DNA of 56,545 bases, from positions 1-56,545 of the forward strand of contig CATLEJ010000002.1 in the NCBI GenBank assembly GCA_949916125.1, in the 5' to 3' direction. Below are positions 1 through 7,957 of the stretch, piece after piece. This DNA is from an uncultured Oscillospiraceae bacterium (GTDB lineage: Bacteria; Bacillota; Clostridia; Oscillospirales; Oscillospiraceae). Positions within the stretch are counted from its first letter, which is position 1. Each line of letters begins with the position of its first letter. The notes under the pieces are model-generated. The model ran no database searches. It saw nothing but the letters and a program-made list of their open reading frames with translations, and was not told where the DNA came from. The position numbers and the translations under genes are program-made.

Positions 1-517
1 CGACGCGGTTCCAAGCCCTCCGACTTCGCAAAAGCCGTTGGGCCCCCTTGGGGCCTGTCTGCTTTTGCTCCGCTCCGGCCTTGGCCCGCTGCTCCCGGGC
101 GCTGCGCGCTTCAGCGCACAACAAGACCGCGAACCGGCCTTTGAAGGACAGCATATGCCCGGTACCCATACAGCCGGCTCAGGATCGGCAGCCCCGCGGC
201 ACACGCGCGGATCCGCTTAGTGCTGCTCGGTTCCCCGCCTGACACGGTTCACGGGGGCGCGTTGCGCGGGACCGATCCATCATCGCTGCTTATATGGGGC
301 AGACGGCACATCCTGCCTCCGGGGGCCGGGATTCATCCCTGCTGTAGCGGGTTGCAGGTACAGGGCACCGCTATCTCCCCGACTATCGCGGCCTTGCTGT
401 GCGCTGAAGCGCGCAGCGCCCGGGAGCAGCGGGCCAAGACCGGAGCGGAGCAAAAGCAGGCAGGCCCCGAAGGGGCCCAACGGCTTTTGCGAAGTCGGAG
501 GGCTTGGAACCGCGTCG
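1..517. repeat. Large imperfect inverted repeat, about 132-bp arms
   Basis: Bases 1-132 and the reverse complement of 386-517 match with only a few substitutions; the arm end at 517 maps to base 1, so the left arm may continue outside the window. The arms contain smaller palindromes such as GGCCCCcttGGGGCC. The 253-bp centre and the stretch 518-625 show no gene with a ribosome binding site. The ORF-track entries here are mirror images of each other because of the repeat. No transposase is present. It could be a miniature mobile element or an intergenic palindrome. Confidence 0.8.
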
Positions 518-625
518 CGGAGGGCGCGGAGCGTGATCTGGAAGCGCCCGGCAGGCTGACAGTTATTTTACCATGTCTGCGTCAAATTATCAACTATATT
601 TTTGTGTGCGCCTCCGGGGCCGCCG

Positions 626-1909
626 TCACAGGGCCAGCCTCAGCTTAAACCATCCGTTCTCCACCCGAAACGAGCATACGGCCTGGTATTTTTCCGCGAA
701 GGCGGCAATGGAGCGGGTGCCGATGCCGTGTCCGGCGCTCCGGGGGACGGGCAGGCCGTCCTGGCCGAAGCGCACGTCCTCCCCGCAGGGGTTGGAAAAC
801 TCCAGCATCAGGCAGGGGGAGCCCATGCACTTGCAGGTGATGCGCCGCTTTTCCGCAGGCAGGTCCCGCACCGCGTGGATCATGTTTTCCAGCGCGTTGG
901 CAAAGACGGTGGACACCTCCACGGCGGGCACGGGCAGCTCGGCGGGCAGGTTGATCTGCGTCTCCACCTGGATGCCCAGCTCCTGCGCCTGGCGGATATA
1001 GCTGCTCAGCACAGCGTCCAGGGCGGGGTTGGCGCAGTAGCGCTCCACCGCCGTGGCGGCCAGCGCCTGCTCGGAGACGCCGATATAGTCCAGCGCCGCC
1101 TTTGTGTCGTTCTGCTGGAGCATGGCCGCGATGGCCAACAGCCGGTGCCTCATGTCATGGCGTTCACAGCGGTACCGGTCCTCCGCGTCCCGCAGCTCGC
1201 CCACCCGCTGCTCCATCATGGCGGACTGGATCTCAAAGGTGTGCTGCCGCTCCCGGGCGTGGAACAGCTCGTCCTGCTGGAGCAGTACGATGAATATGGT
1301 GGCATAGGTGAGGGGGAGCAGGATCAGCATCATGACGGCGGCGGGCATATCCTCCGGCCGCTGCCGCAGGTTGGTGGGGATTGCGCTCATAATGGTCAGC
1401 GTGACGTAAAACAGGCCGGTCATGGCGGCGAACAGCCACCAGCCCCGGCTGACGGTGCGCAGCAGGAGCAGGTAGGGCCTGCGGACGAAGCGCCACCCGA
1501 CGTATATCATGACCGGAAGGGCCGCGACCCGCAGCACAAAGATGACCAGTCCCTCGCCGCCCACCGCGTAGTCGATCAGGTTTGTGGCCATCATCATCCA
1601 GATCACCGCGGTGTCCACCAGGCAGAACGTAAAGAAGAAGCGCCCGCCCCGGTGCTTCGCCGCAATCCAGAAGTAGAGCAGGCTGGGCAGGGTGGCGGTG
1701 AGCAGGGTGTAATTCCCCTGCACCTCAATGCCGTATGCGATCATAATGTACAGGTTCCCCCCAAACCAGAGCGCCAGGAAGGGGACCAGGGAGCACGCGT
1801 ATACCTTCGGCGGCCAGCGCGGCTCAAAGAGGATCAGGAATACGATAATAACCGCGAACATGGCAAGCGCGGTCGTCCATTCCACCAGGTACTGATATTG
1901 CAGGTTCAA
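626..1909 (-). CDS. GHKL-type membrane sensor histidine kinase (AgrC/LytTR-system type)
   Basis: Predicted 427-residue sensor kinase. The N-terminal half (about residues 1-220) is a series of hydrophobic segments, followed by a short linker and a kinase region with RHDMRHRL (phosphoacceptor His near residue 250), an N-box-like NALENMIHA and a G-box-like GHGIGTRSI. This is the GHKL arrangement of kinases that partner LytTR response regulators. The ORF track extends upstream to 2146, but that part translates the hairpin leader. The TTG at 1909 follows GGGAGG at a normal distance and begins the first hydrophobic segment, so I choose it. No response regulator is adjacent. The signal is unknown; peptide or small-molecule sensing is typical of the family. 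It lies downstream of the sigma-54 regulator but has its own promoter. Confidence 0.85.
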   Translation of the reverse strand: MNLQYQYLVEWTTALAMFAVIIVFLILFEPRWPPKVYACSLVPFLALWFGGNLYIMIAYGIEVQGNYTLLTATLPSLLYFWIAAKHRGGRFFFTFCLVDTAVIWMMMATNLIDYAVGGEGLVIFVLRVAALPVMIYVGWRFVRRPYLLLLRTVSRGWWLFAAMTGLFYVTLTIMSAIPTNLRQRPEDMPAAVMMLILLPLTYATIFIVLLQQDELFHARERQHTFEIQSAMMEQRVGELRDAEDRYRCERHDMRHRLLAIAAMLQQNDTKAALDYIGVSEQALAATAVERYCANPALDAVLSSYIRQAQELGIQVETQINLPAELPVPAVEVSTVFANALENMIHAVRDLPAEKRRITCKCMGSPCLMLEFSNPCGEDVRFGQDGLPVPRSAGHGIGTRSIAAFAEKYQAVCSFRVENGWFKLRLAL

Positions 1910-1986
1910 GCGGCGTTTCCTCCCATCAGGCCATTGCCCCCGGCGCGGAACGGCCGGGACAGCGGGGAGCCTCAGTGTACCATAAA

Positions 1987-2128
1987 TACAAGCCGTTTTC
2001 ACGGCTTGTACGCCGTAAATACGGCGGCAACCGGCAAAGCCGGTTGCTTTTATGGTGCAACATTCGCAACGGCATTTTGCTTGCAAAATACCGCCCGCTT
2101 TGCGGGCCCGCCGTGCTATGCACGGCGG
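1987..2128 (-). repeat. String of six short perfect hairpins in the sensor-kinase leader
   Basis: Consecutive perfect inverted repeats with 2-5 nt loops: TACAAGCCGT/ACGGCTTGTA, CGCCGT/ACGGCG, CAACCGGC/GCCGGTTG, ATTTTGC/GCAAAAT, CCCGC/GCGGG and CCGCCGTG/CACGGCGG. They do not share sequence with each other. They lie between the promoter at 2137-2166 and the TTG start at 1909, so they would form a structured 5' leader. Confidence 0.75.
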
Positions 2129-2136
2129 TTGCGGAT

Positions 2137-2166
2137 ATTGTACCACACCCGGCGCCGTCCCGTCAA
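2137..2166 (-). promoter_or_regulatory. Sigma-A promoter for the sensor kinase
   Basis: On the minus strand TTGACG, an 18-nt spacer and TACAAT (preceded by TGTGG). It sits just downstream of the sigma-54 regulator stop and upstream of the hairpin leader, so the kinase can be transcribed independently. Confidence 0.65.
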
Positions 2167-2176
2167 CGCCTATGTC

Positions 2177-3586
2177 CTACCGGGCCGGGCCCGCGCCGGG
2201 GTCCAGCCTGCCCAGCTTCTTGTAGAGCAGGGAGCGATGTATGCCCAGGCGTTCCGCCGCCCGGGCCACCGAGCCGCCGCAGGCGTCCAGGGCGCGGCGG
2301 ATGTACTCCGCCTCAAAGCGGCCGCAGGCCTCCCGGAGGGTGGCGCCCTCATCCAGCTCCACCGTCAGCCGCCCGCCGTCCCCGCCGTCCCCGTCCCCGC
2401 CGGCGATGTCCAGCCGCCCGGAGATGGCGTAGCGTTCGATCACATTGCGCAGCTCCCGGATATTGCCCGGCCAGCGGTATTCCAGCAGCCCCTGGCGCAT
2501 CTCCTGGTCCAGCGTCCGGCTCAGGCCGTACTTCCGGTTGTACCGGGAGAGGAACTGTTCCGCCAGGGGCAGGATGTCCTCCCTGCGCTCCCGGAGCGGG
2601 GGCAGGAACAGGGGCATCACGTTCAGCCGGTAATAGAGGTCCTCCCGGAACTTCTTTTCCGCCACCATCTGCTTCAGGTCCCGGTTGGTGGCGGCGATCA
2701 CCCGGGCATCCGTCCTGACGAGCCTGCTGCCCCCCACCCGCATGATCTCGCCCGTCTCCAGCGCCCGCAGCAGCTTGGCCTGCATGGGCAGGGGCAGCTC
2801 CCCCACCTCGTCCAGGAACAGGGTGCCGTGGTTGGCCATCTCAAACAGGCCGGATTTCCCCGAAGTGCGGGCCCCGGTAAACGCCCCCCGCTCATAGCCG
2901 AAAAACTCGGACTCCACCAGCTCGGCGGGGATTGCCGAGCAGTTTACCGGCACAAAGGGCTGCCCCGACCGCTTGCTGTGGCGGTAGATGTAGTTGGCCA
3001 GCACATCCTTGCCCGTCCCCGTCTCGCCGCAGATCAGCACCGTGCTGTCGATGGAGGCCAGGAACCGTGCGTCCCCGAAGGCCAGCTTGGTGGCCGGGCT
3101 GCGGCATATGACCACCTCGCTGGCCTCCTTCCGGGCGTCCAGATAGTCGGCGATCTCCTTGTACTTCTGGAGGTCCGACTTCTCCCGCTCGAAATAGTTG
3201 GAAAACTCGGTGAGCATCCGCTTGGGGATGGAGAACTGGGCGCTCATCAGCACCTGCCCCTGTTCGTCAAAAATGGGCTCGATGTGGGTGAACAGCTCGT
3301 CGCCGTACTTGCTGACGTTGTAGGCGTTGAACGGCTCCCGCTTCTCGTCGTACAGCTCCTGGGACACGGAGCGCAGCCACAGCTTCTGCTCCCGGAGCTC
3401 CGCCAGCGGCATCCCGGTCAGCTCCTCCTTGCTCATGTGGACCGACGCCGCCATGCGCTGGTTGACATAAAGGATCTTCTCGTTTTTGTACGTCACAAAA
3501 ATGTTTCCAAAGTAGCTGTCCAGCACCTTTTCCGCGTATTCCGCGAATTGCTCCGGATATTCCTCCATCAGCCTGCGCAGCACCAT
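2177..3586 (-). CDS. PAS-domain sigma-54-dependent transcriptional activator
   Basis: Predicted 469-residue enhancer-binding protein. An N-terminal PAS-like sensor region (about residues 1-140) is followed by an AAA+ domain with Walker A GETGTGKD (near 185), the sigma-54 contact loop GAFTGA, Walker B GTLFLDEVGEL and the R-finger region, then a Fis-type helix-turn-helix (GGSVARAAERLGIHRSLLYKKL). The ATG at 3586 is preceded by GGGGGAGG; the longer ORF to 3856 would run through the operators. The domain order matches activators of amino-acid or organic-acid catabolism in clostridia. It is divergent from the CitMHS operon, whose upstream region has palindromes and a sigma-54 promoter, so it is the obvious regulator. 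The PAS domain may sense the substrate or an intermediate (inference). Confidence 0.93.
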   Translation of the reverse strand: MVLRRLMEEYPEQFAEYAEKVLDSYFGNIFVTYKNEKILYVNQRMAASVHMSKEELTGMPLAELREQKLWLRSVSQELYDEKREPFNAYNVSKYGDELFTHIEPIFDEQGQVLMSAQFSIPKRMLTEFSNYFEREKSDLQKYKEIADYLDARKEASEVVICRSPATKLAFGDARFLASIDSTVLICGETGTGKDVLANYIYRHSKRSGQPFVPVNCSAIPAELVESEFFGYERGAFTGARTSGKSGLFEMANHGTLFLDEVGELPLPMQAKLLRALETGEIMRVGGSRLVRTDARVIAATNRDLKQMVAEKKFREDLYYRLNVMPLFLPPLRERREDILPLAEQFLSRYNRKYGLSRTLDQEMRQGLLEYRWPGNIRELRNVIERYAISGRLDIAGGDGDGGDGGRLTVELDEGATLREACGRFEAEYIRRALDACGGSVARAAERLGIHRSLLYKKLGRLDPGAGPAR

Positions 3587-3612
3587 GGCGGCCTCCCCCC
3601 TTCGCCCCGTCA

Positions 3613-3677
3613 GTCTCAGTTTTGAGACAAATTTTGTCTTGCTTTTGATACAATTCTCCTGTTTGAGACATATGTCT
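3613..3677. promoter_or_regulatory. Palindromic upstream activator sites
   Basis: Two related palindromes share a TTTGAGACA-n-TGTCTTG frame: AGACAAATTTTGTCT (3625-3639) and AGACATATGTCT (3666-3677), with centres about 40 bp (four helical turns) apart. A third inverted pair, GTCTCA/TGAGAC, covers 3613-3628. They lie about 70-135 bp upstream of the -24 element, as expected for a sigma-54 activator, and also in the leader of the activator gene, which suggests autoregulation. Confidence 0.75.
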
Positions 3678-3745
3678 TGGACAAGCGTAGCACAAAACCC
3701 GCTGAAATACAAGTGGTTTCGCCCTTTTCCCCATGTTTTACAAGA

Positions 3746-3761
3746 TTGGCATATACCTTGC
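3746..3761 (+). promoter_or_regulatory. Sigma-54 (-24/-12) promoter of the permease operon
   Basis: TTGGCATATACCTTGC has GG and GC separated by exactly 10 nt and matches the TGGCA-n-TTGC consensus. The predicted start is near 3773, giving a leader of about 110 nt before the permease. No good -35/-10 sigma-A promoter is visible in this gap. Confidence 0.85.
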
Positions 3762-3885
3762 TCATTAAAAAAGCATCTCTCGGGAAAGGGGGGGCGCGTC
3801 CGGTCCGGCGGGCGGCCGAGGGTCCAGAACGGGGCTTGCGGTTTTGCCTGATCCATACTATTATAATGAATTGGGAGGAAAATTT

Positions 3886-5202
3886 ATGGAAATCTGGTTG
3901 AGCGTAGTTGGGTTCCTGGTGGTCATCGCCATCATCGCATCCATCATGACCAAGAAGCTGTCCACCATGGTGGCGCTTGCCGTCATCCCGCTGATCGGCG
4001 CCGTCCTCGTGGGGCAGTATGCCAGCATCCCCGCCTTCCTGGCGGCGGGCGTCAGCAAAGTGGCCGTCAACGGCGTCATGTTCTTCTTTGCCATCCTGTT
4101 CTTCGGCACCATGATGACCGCCGGCGCCTTTGACCCCATTGTGAGCTTCATCATCAAATGCTGCCGCGGCAATCCGCTCTATGTCTGCATCGGCACCTAT
4201 GTCCTGTCCATCGTGGGCCACCTGGACGGCTCCGCCACCACCACGGTGCTGCTGGTGTGCGGCGCCATGGTCCCCATCTACAAGCGGATGCATATGCGCC
4301 TGAGCAACCTGGCCGCCATCCTGGCCATGGCCGCCGGCCTGATGAACATCTCCCCCTGGGGCGGGCCCACCCTCCGGGCGGCCACGGTGATGGAGATGGA
4401 CCTCACCGAATTCTTCCAGCCCATGCTCATCCCCATCCTCATCACCATTGCCGTGGGCGTGGTCCCCGTGGTGCTGCTGGGCCTGGCGGAGACCAAGCGG
4501 CTGAAGGCGGAGGGCTTTGACTACACCGCCGTCACCGTGGAGCGGCAGGAGCAGGAGCTCAGCGACGAGGCCAGGGCCCTGCTGCGGCCCCACTTTGTGG
4601 TGCCCAACCTGATCCTCATCGTGCTGGTGGTGGGCCTGATGATCTCCGGCATCCTCTCCCCCGCCGCCGCCTTCCTCACCGGCACCGCCCTGGCCTGGCT
4701 GCTCAACTACCGCAAAATGGAGGACCAGCAGAAGATCATGCGCCTGCACGGCGCCAACGCGGTGTTCGTGGTCAGCGCCCTGTACGGCGCCGGCGTGCTG
4801 ATGGGGGTGCTCACCGAGTCCGGCATGGCCGCCGCCATGGCCAACACCCTGGTCAGCCTGATCCCCAGCTCCCTGACCCGGTTCGTGCCCATCCTGGTGG
4901 GCGTGCTGGCCACGCCGCTGTCCCTGGTCTTTGACGCGGACACCTTCTACTACGGCATCCTGCCCGTCCTCACCCAGAGCGCCTCCGCCATGGGCCTGTC
5001 CGGCGCGGGCATCTGCTATGCCGCCCTGGTGGGCCAGCTGACCCTGGGCTGGGCCATCACCCCGCTCACCCCCGCCACCCTGCTGATGACCGGGATGTGC
5101 GACCTGGACCTGGGCGAGCACCAGCGCTATACCATCAAGTTCGTGTGGCCGCTGTCCATCGTCCTGCTGATCCTGCTCACCGTGTTCGGGCTGATTCTGT
5201 AA
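3886..5202 (+). CDS. CitMHS-family divalent-cation/organic acid permease
   Basis: A 438-residue integral membrane protein with about 11-12 hydrophobic segments. It has the family's layout, including the glycine/serine-rich segments near GHLDGSATTTV and NISPWGGPT, and a central cytoplasmic loop rich in charged residues (about 205-235). Known family members import citrate complexed with Mg2+ or Ca2+, and related proteins carry other carboxylates. The ATG at 3886 follows GGGAGGA. It is the first gene of the sigma-54 operon, so it probably brings in the acid that the next three proteins degrade. The actual substrate cannot be read from the sequence. Confidence 0.88.
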   Translation: MEIWLSVVGFLVVIAIIASIMTKKLSTMVALAVIPLIGAVLVGQYASIPAFLAAGVSKVAVNGVMFFFAILFFGTMMTAGAFDPIVSFIIKCCRGNPLYVCIGTYVLSIVGHLDGSATTTVLLVCGAMVPIYKRMHMRLSNLAAILAMAAGLMNISPWGGPTLRAATVMEMDLTEFFQPMLIPILITIAVGVVPVVLLGLAETKRLKAEGFDYTAVTVERQEQELSDEARALLRPHFVVPNLILIVLVVGLMISGILSPAAAFLTGTALAWLLNYRKMEDQQKIMRLHGANAVFVVSALYGAGVLMGVLTESGMAAAMANTLVSLIPSSLTRFVPILVGVLATPLSLVFDADTFYYGILPVLTQSASAMGLSGAGICYAALVGQLTLGWAITPLTPATLLMTGMCDLDLGEHQRYTIKFVWPLSIVLLILLTVFGLIL

Positions 5203-5237
5203 CAACAAACGCAAAAGGTAAAGTGGTGTTGAATATC

Positions 5238-6587
5238 ATGAAGAAAATACGGATCGGGGGGGGCGCCGGCTTTGCCGGCGACCGCGTGGACCCCGCTGTC
5301 ACCCTGATCGAACGGGGGAAACTGGATTACATCATTTTTGAGTGCCTGGCCGAGCGCACCATCGGGCTGGCCCGGCAGGAAATGCTGAAGGACCCCGGCA
5401 AGGGGTACAGCCGTCTGCTGGAATACCGCCTGTCCCAGGTGCTGAAGCCCGCGTGGGAGCACGGTGTGAAAATCATCACCAACATGGGGGCGGTCAACCC
5501 CCGGGCGGCGGCGGCCAAGGCGGCGGAAATCGCCCGGGGCCTCGGCATCACGGGGATGAAATTTGCCGCCGTCACCGGGGACAGCGTGTATGAGTCGCTG
5601 CCCCAATACGCGGACGAGCCCATCCTGGAGTTCGAGGGCCGGGTGGGCCAGTGGACGGACCGCATCGTGTCCGCCAACGCCTACATGGGGGCGGAGGGCA
5701 TCATTGAGGCGCTGGAAAACGGCGCGGATGTGGTCATCACCGGCCGGGTGGCCGACCCCACCCTCACCCTGGCCCCCCTGTGCCACGAGTACGGCTGGAC
5801 GCTGGACAACCCGGAGCAGCTGGGCCAGTGCGTGCTGGCCGGGCACCTGCTGGAGTGCGGCGGCCAGGTTACCGGCGGCTACTACGCCGACCCCGGCTAT
5901 AAAGAGGTGCCGGATCTGGACAACCTGGGCTTCCCCCTGGTGGAGTTTGACGAGACCGGCCGCTTCACCCTCACCAAGGTGGAGGGTACCGGGGGCCTGG
6001 TCAGCGTGGACACCTGCAAGGAGCAGATGCTCTATGAGATCCACAACCCGGCGGCCTACCTGACGCCCGACTGCATCGCCGACTTCACCGGGGTGCGCTT
6101 CACCCAGGAGGGGGAGAACCGGGTGTCCGCCTGGGGGGCCGTCAGCCGGGGCCTGACGGAGAAGCTGAAGGTCAACGTGTGCTACCGGGACAGCTTCATC
6201 ACCGACTGCGAGATCAGCTACGGCGGCTGCAACGCCCTGGAGCGGGCCCGGCTGGCGGGGGAGATGTTCCTCAAGCGGCTGGACCGGCTGGGGGTGGCGT
6301 ACAGCGAAACCCGGGTGGACTACATCGGGTACAATTCCCTCTACCGGGACCGGCTGGCCCAGGCCCTCAGCGACGGCAGGTGGGGCGAAATCCGCCTCCA
6401 TGTGGCGGTGCGCACCGACGACCGGGAAAACGCCGTCAAGGTGTCCAACGAAGGGGATTCCATCTATACGAACGGCCCCGCGGGAGGGGGCGGCGCCACC
6501 ATGCGCATCTCCGAGATCATCTCGGTGTTCTCGTTCTTTGTGCCGCGCGGCGCGGTACGCGCCCAGGTCGCCTATCTCACCGTCTGA
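5238..6587 (+). CDS. AtuA-family (DUF1446) acyl-substrate catabolic protein
   Basis: 449 residues, matching the main domain of the acyclic terpene utilization AtuA family (DUF1446): KIRIGGGAGFAGDR start, EGTGGLV and TGRVADPTL motifs, and a Gly-rich end NGPAGGGG. In many organisms AtuA is about 590 residues with a C-terminal ferredoxin-fold domain; here that part is a separate next gene. The biochemical reaction of the family is poorly defined; members sit in pathways for terpenoid or branched acyl compounds. The ATG at 5238 has only a weak AAAGGT upstream; a TTG at 5229 is an alternative. It lies 35 nt after the permease, so co-transcription is likely. Confidence 0.85.
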   Translation: MKKIRIGGGAGFAGDRVDPAVTLIERGKLDYIIFECLAERTIGLARQEMLKDPGKGYSRLLEYRLSQVLKPAWEHGVKIITNMGAVNPRAAAAKAAEIARGLGITGMKFAAVTGDSVYESLPQYADEPILEFEGRVGQWTDRIVSANAYMGAEGIIEALENGADVVITGRVADPTLTLAPLCHEYGWTLDNPEQLGQCVLAGHLLECGGQVTGGYYADPGYKEVPDLDNLGFPLVEFDETGRFTLTKVEGTGGLVSVDTCKEQMLYEIHNPAAYLTPDCIADFTGVRFTQEGENRVSAWGAVSRGLTEKLKVNVCYRDSFITDCEISYGGCNALERARLAGEMFLKRLDRLGVAYSETRVDYIGYNSLYRDRLAQALSDGRWGEIRLHVAVRTDDRENAVKVSNEGDSIYTNGPAGGGGATMRISEIISVFSFFVPRGAVRAQVAYLTV

Positions 6588-6604
6588 GCCGGCAGGAGGT
6601 CATG

Positions 6605-6904
6605 ATGAAACTGAAGGAAATTTGCCATTCCCGCACCGGGGACAAGGGGGACATCTCCAACATCTCCCTGATCCCCTGGGATGAGGCGGACTACCCCATG
6701 CTGAAGGAGAAGGTCACCGCACAGCGGGTCAAGGAATACTTCTCCGAAATCTGCAAGGGCACCGTCACCCGCTACGAGGTGGACGGGATCTGCGCGCTGA
6801 ACTTCGTGATGGAGCGGGCCCTGGGCGGCGGCGTGCTGCGCAGCCTGGCCATGGACAAGCACGGCAAGGCGCTCAGCTCCGCCCTGCTGGAGATGGATTT
6901 GTGA
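6605..6904 (+). CDS. AtuA-like ferredoxin-fold small protein
   Basis: A 99-residue protein beginning MKLKEICHSRTGDKGDISNI, a hallmark of the C-terminal ferredoxin-fold domain of AtuA proteins. It is encoded separately 17 nt after the large AtuA domain, so the two probably form one complex. The start at 6605 is chosen because AGGAGGT lies 4 nt upstream; the ATG at 6602 is too close to it. No cysteine cluster for an Fe-S centre is visible despite the fold name. Confidence 0.85.
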   Translation: MKLKEICHSRTGDKGDISNISLIPWDEADYPMLKEKVTAQRVKEYFSEICKGTVTRYEVDGICALNFVMERALGGGVLRSLAMDKHGKALSSALLEMDL

Positions 6905-6916
6905 GGAGGCGGGCCC

Positions 6917-7771
6917 ATGTTTCAATTTGAGCCGGGCCGTATGTACCAGATGCCGGTCCACTTCGGCCCCTGCTGCGGGCCGCGGCAGGGGCCGGACGGG
7001 CGGCGGTTCGTGCTGGACGGCCCCCAGGAGAGCACCCAGCACATCCTGGTATATGAGACCGACCCGGCGGCGGTGGAACGCTGCCTGCCGGAGGGCTTCG
7101 CCCTGCGCAGCCCCCACGTCACCGTGACCCACAAAATGCACCGCAACCTGCCCTGGCTGGCGGGGCGGGGCTACAACGTGACCACCTTCAACGTCCCCGT
7201 CACCTACCGCGGGCGGGAGGAGACCGTCCGCGGCCGGTACCAGCTGGCCATCTGGGAAAACCATGCCGACCCCATCCTGTGCGGGCGGGAGCAGCTGGGT
7301 TATTCCAAAGTCTTTGCAGACATCGAGGATATGCATACCCTGCACGGCATCGCCTCAGCCTCTCTTTCTTCCTGGGGCTTCCGGTTCCTGGAGCTGCGGT
7401 TTGACACCGCGGCTGCGCCGGAGGACCCGGAGGGCCTGCGGGCCGTCCTGCTGGACCCGGAGGACGAGGGGCTGCTGCACTATAAATACATCCCCCGCAC
7501 CGGGGAGGGCTTCTGCGCGGCGGACGCGGCCTATGTCACGCTGTCCCCCAGCGGCTTTCCCCTGCCGCCGGAGGCCGGGCCCCTCCCGCCGCCGGAGCGC
7601 AGCTGGTGCAGCGGGGGCCTTGCCTGGCACGTCCCGGAGTGGGAGGATATGCCCACACAGTACCACATCGTCCGGGGGCTGGCGGCCATGCCCGTCCGCC
7701 GGGTCCTGGGCGGGAGCATCGTCCGGCTGAAGCACTGCAACGATATGTACCACCAGCGCCCCGTCCGGTAG
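6917..7771 (+). CDS. Acetoacetate decarboxylase-family protein
   Basis: 284 residues resembling the acetoacetate decarboxylase (ADC) fold family. The segment GREQLGYSKVFADI contains Lys131 at the position expected for the Schiff-base lysine, and EVTHKM/NVPVTYRG-like beta segments precede it. ADC decarboxylates beta-keto acids; relatives act as decarboxylases, hydratases or aldolases on other keto acids. The ATG at 6917 follows GAGGAGGC, 12 nt after the AtuA-like gene. As the last gene of the sigma-54 operon it could decarboxylate a keto acid made by the AtuA pair. The CGDP-like residues upstream that would confirm classical ADC activity were not verified. Confidence 0.75.
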   Translation: MFQFEPGRMYQMPVHFGPCCGPRQGPDGRRFVLDGPQESTQHILVYETDPAAVERCLPEGFALRSPHVTVTHKMHRNLPWLAGRGYNVTTFNVPVTYRGREETVRGRYQLAIWENHADPILCGREQLGYSKVFADIEDMHTLHGIASASLSSWGFRFLELRFDTAAAPEDPEGLRAVLLDPEDEGLLHYKYIPRTGEGFCAADAAYVTLSPSGFPLPPEAGPLPPPERSWCSGGLAWHVPEWEDMPTQYHIVRGLAAMPVRRVLGGSIVRLKHCNDMYHQRPVR

Positions 7772-7800
7772 CCGGAGGGGCCCGCCCAACTGCGTCCGAA

Positions 7801-7835
7801 GGGAGCCGCCTGGGGAATGTCCCCGGACGGCTCCC
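7801..7835 (+). terminator. Hairpin ending the sigma-54 operon
   Basis: GGGAGCCG pairs with CGGCTCCC around an inner GGGGA/TCCCC stem. No long T run follows, so termination strength is uncertain. Confidence 0.5.
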
Positions 7836-7868
7836 ATACTGTTTGCCGCAGGGGGCGGAGAATGGCGC

Positions 7869-7897
7869 TTGACAGAACGTCCTTTCGAGATTACAAT
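7869..7897 (+). promoter_or_regulatory. Sigma-A promoter for the M60 protease/SLH operon
   Basis: TTGACA, a 17-nt spacer and TACAAT, close to consensus, about 55 nt before the ATG. Confidence 0.85.
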
Positions 7898-7957
7898 ATA
7901 TTCCCACACAAGTGTTTTACTTGACACCAAGCGGTAAAGAGAAAGGATGCGTATGCG

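Noticed and set aside
1-517. Insertion sequence
   Set aside because: No transposase ORF or target duplication seen inside the window.
1987-2128. CRISPR array
   Set aside because: The hairpins differ from each other in sequence and there are no equal repeats or spacers.
602-3625. 1007-codon plus-strand ORF
   Set aside because: Mirror of the sensor kinase and sigma-54 activator frames; composition Gly/Gln/His/Pro-rich and no ribosome site.
2177-3856. Start of the sigma-54 activator at 3856
   Set aside because: The added 90 residues translate the regulatory region with the sigma-54 promoter; ATG at 3586 has a strong ribosome site.
3616-5214. 532-codon minus ORF
   Set aside because: Antisense to the CitMHS permease; Gly/His/Gln-rich shadow, and it would run through the operators.
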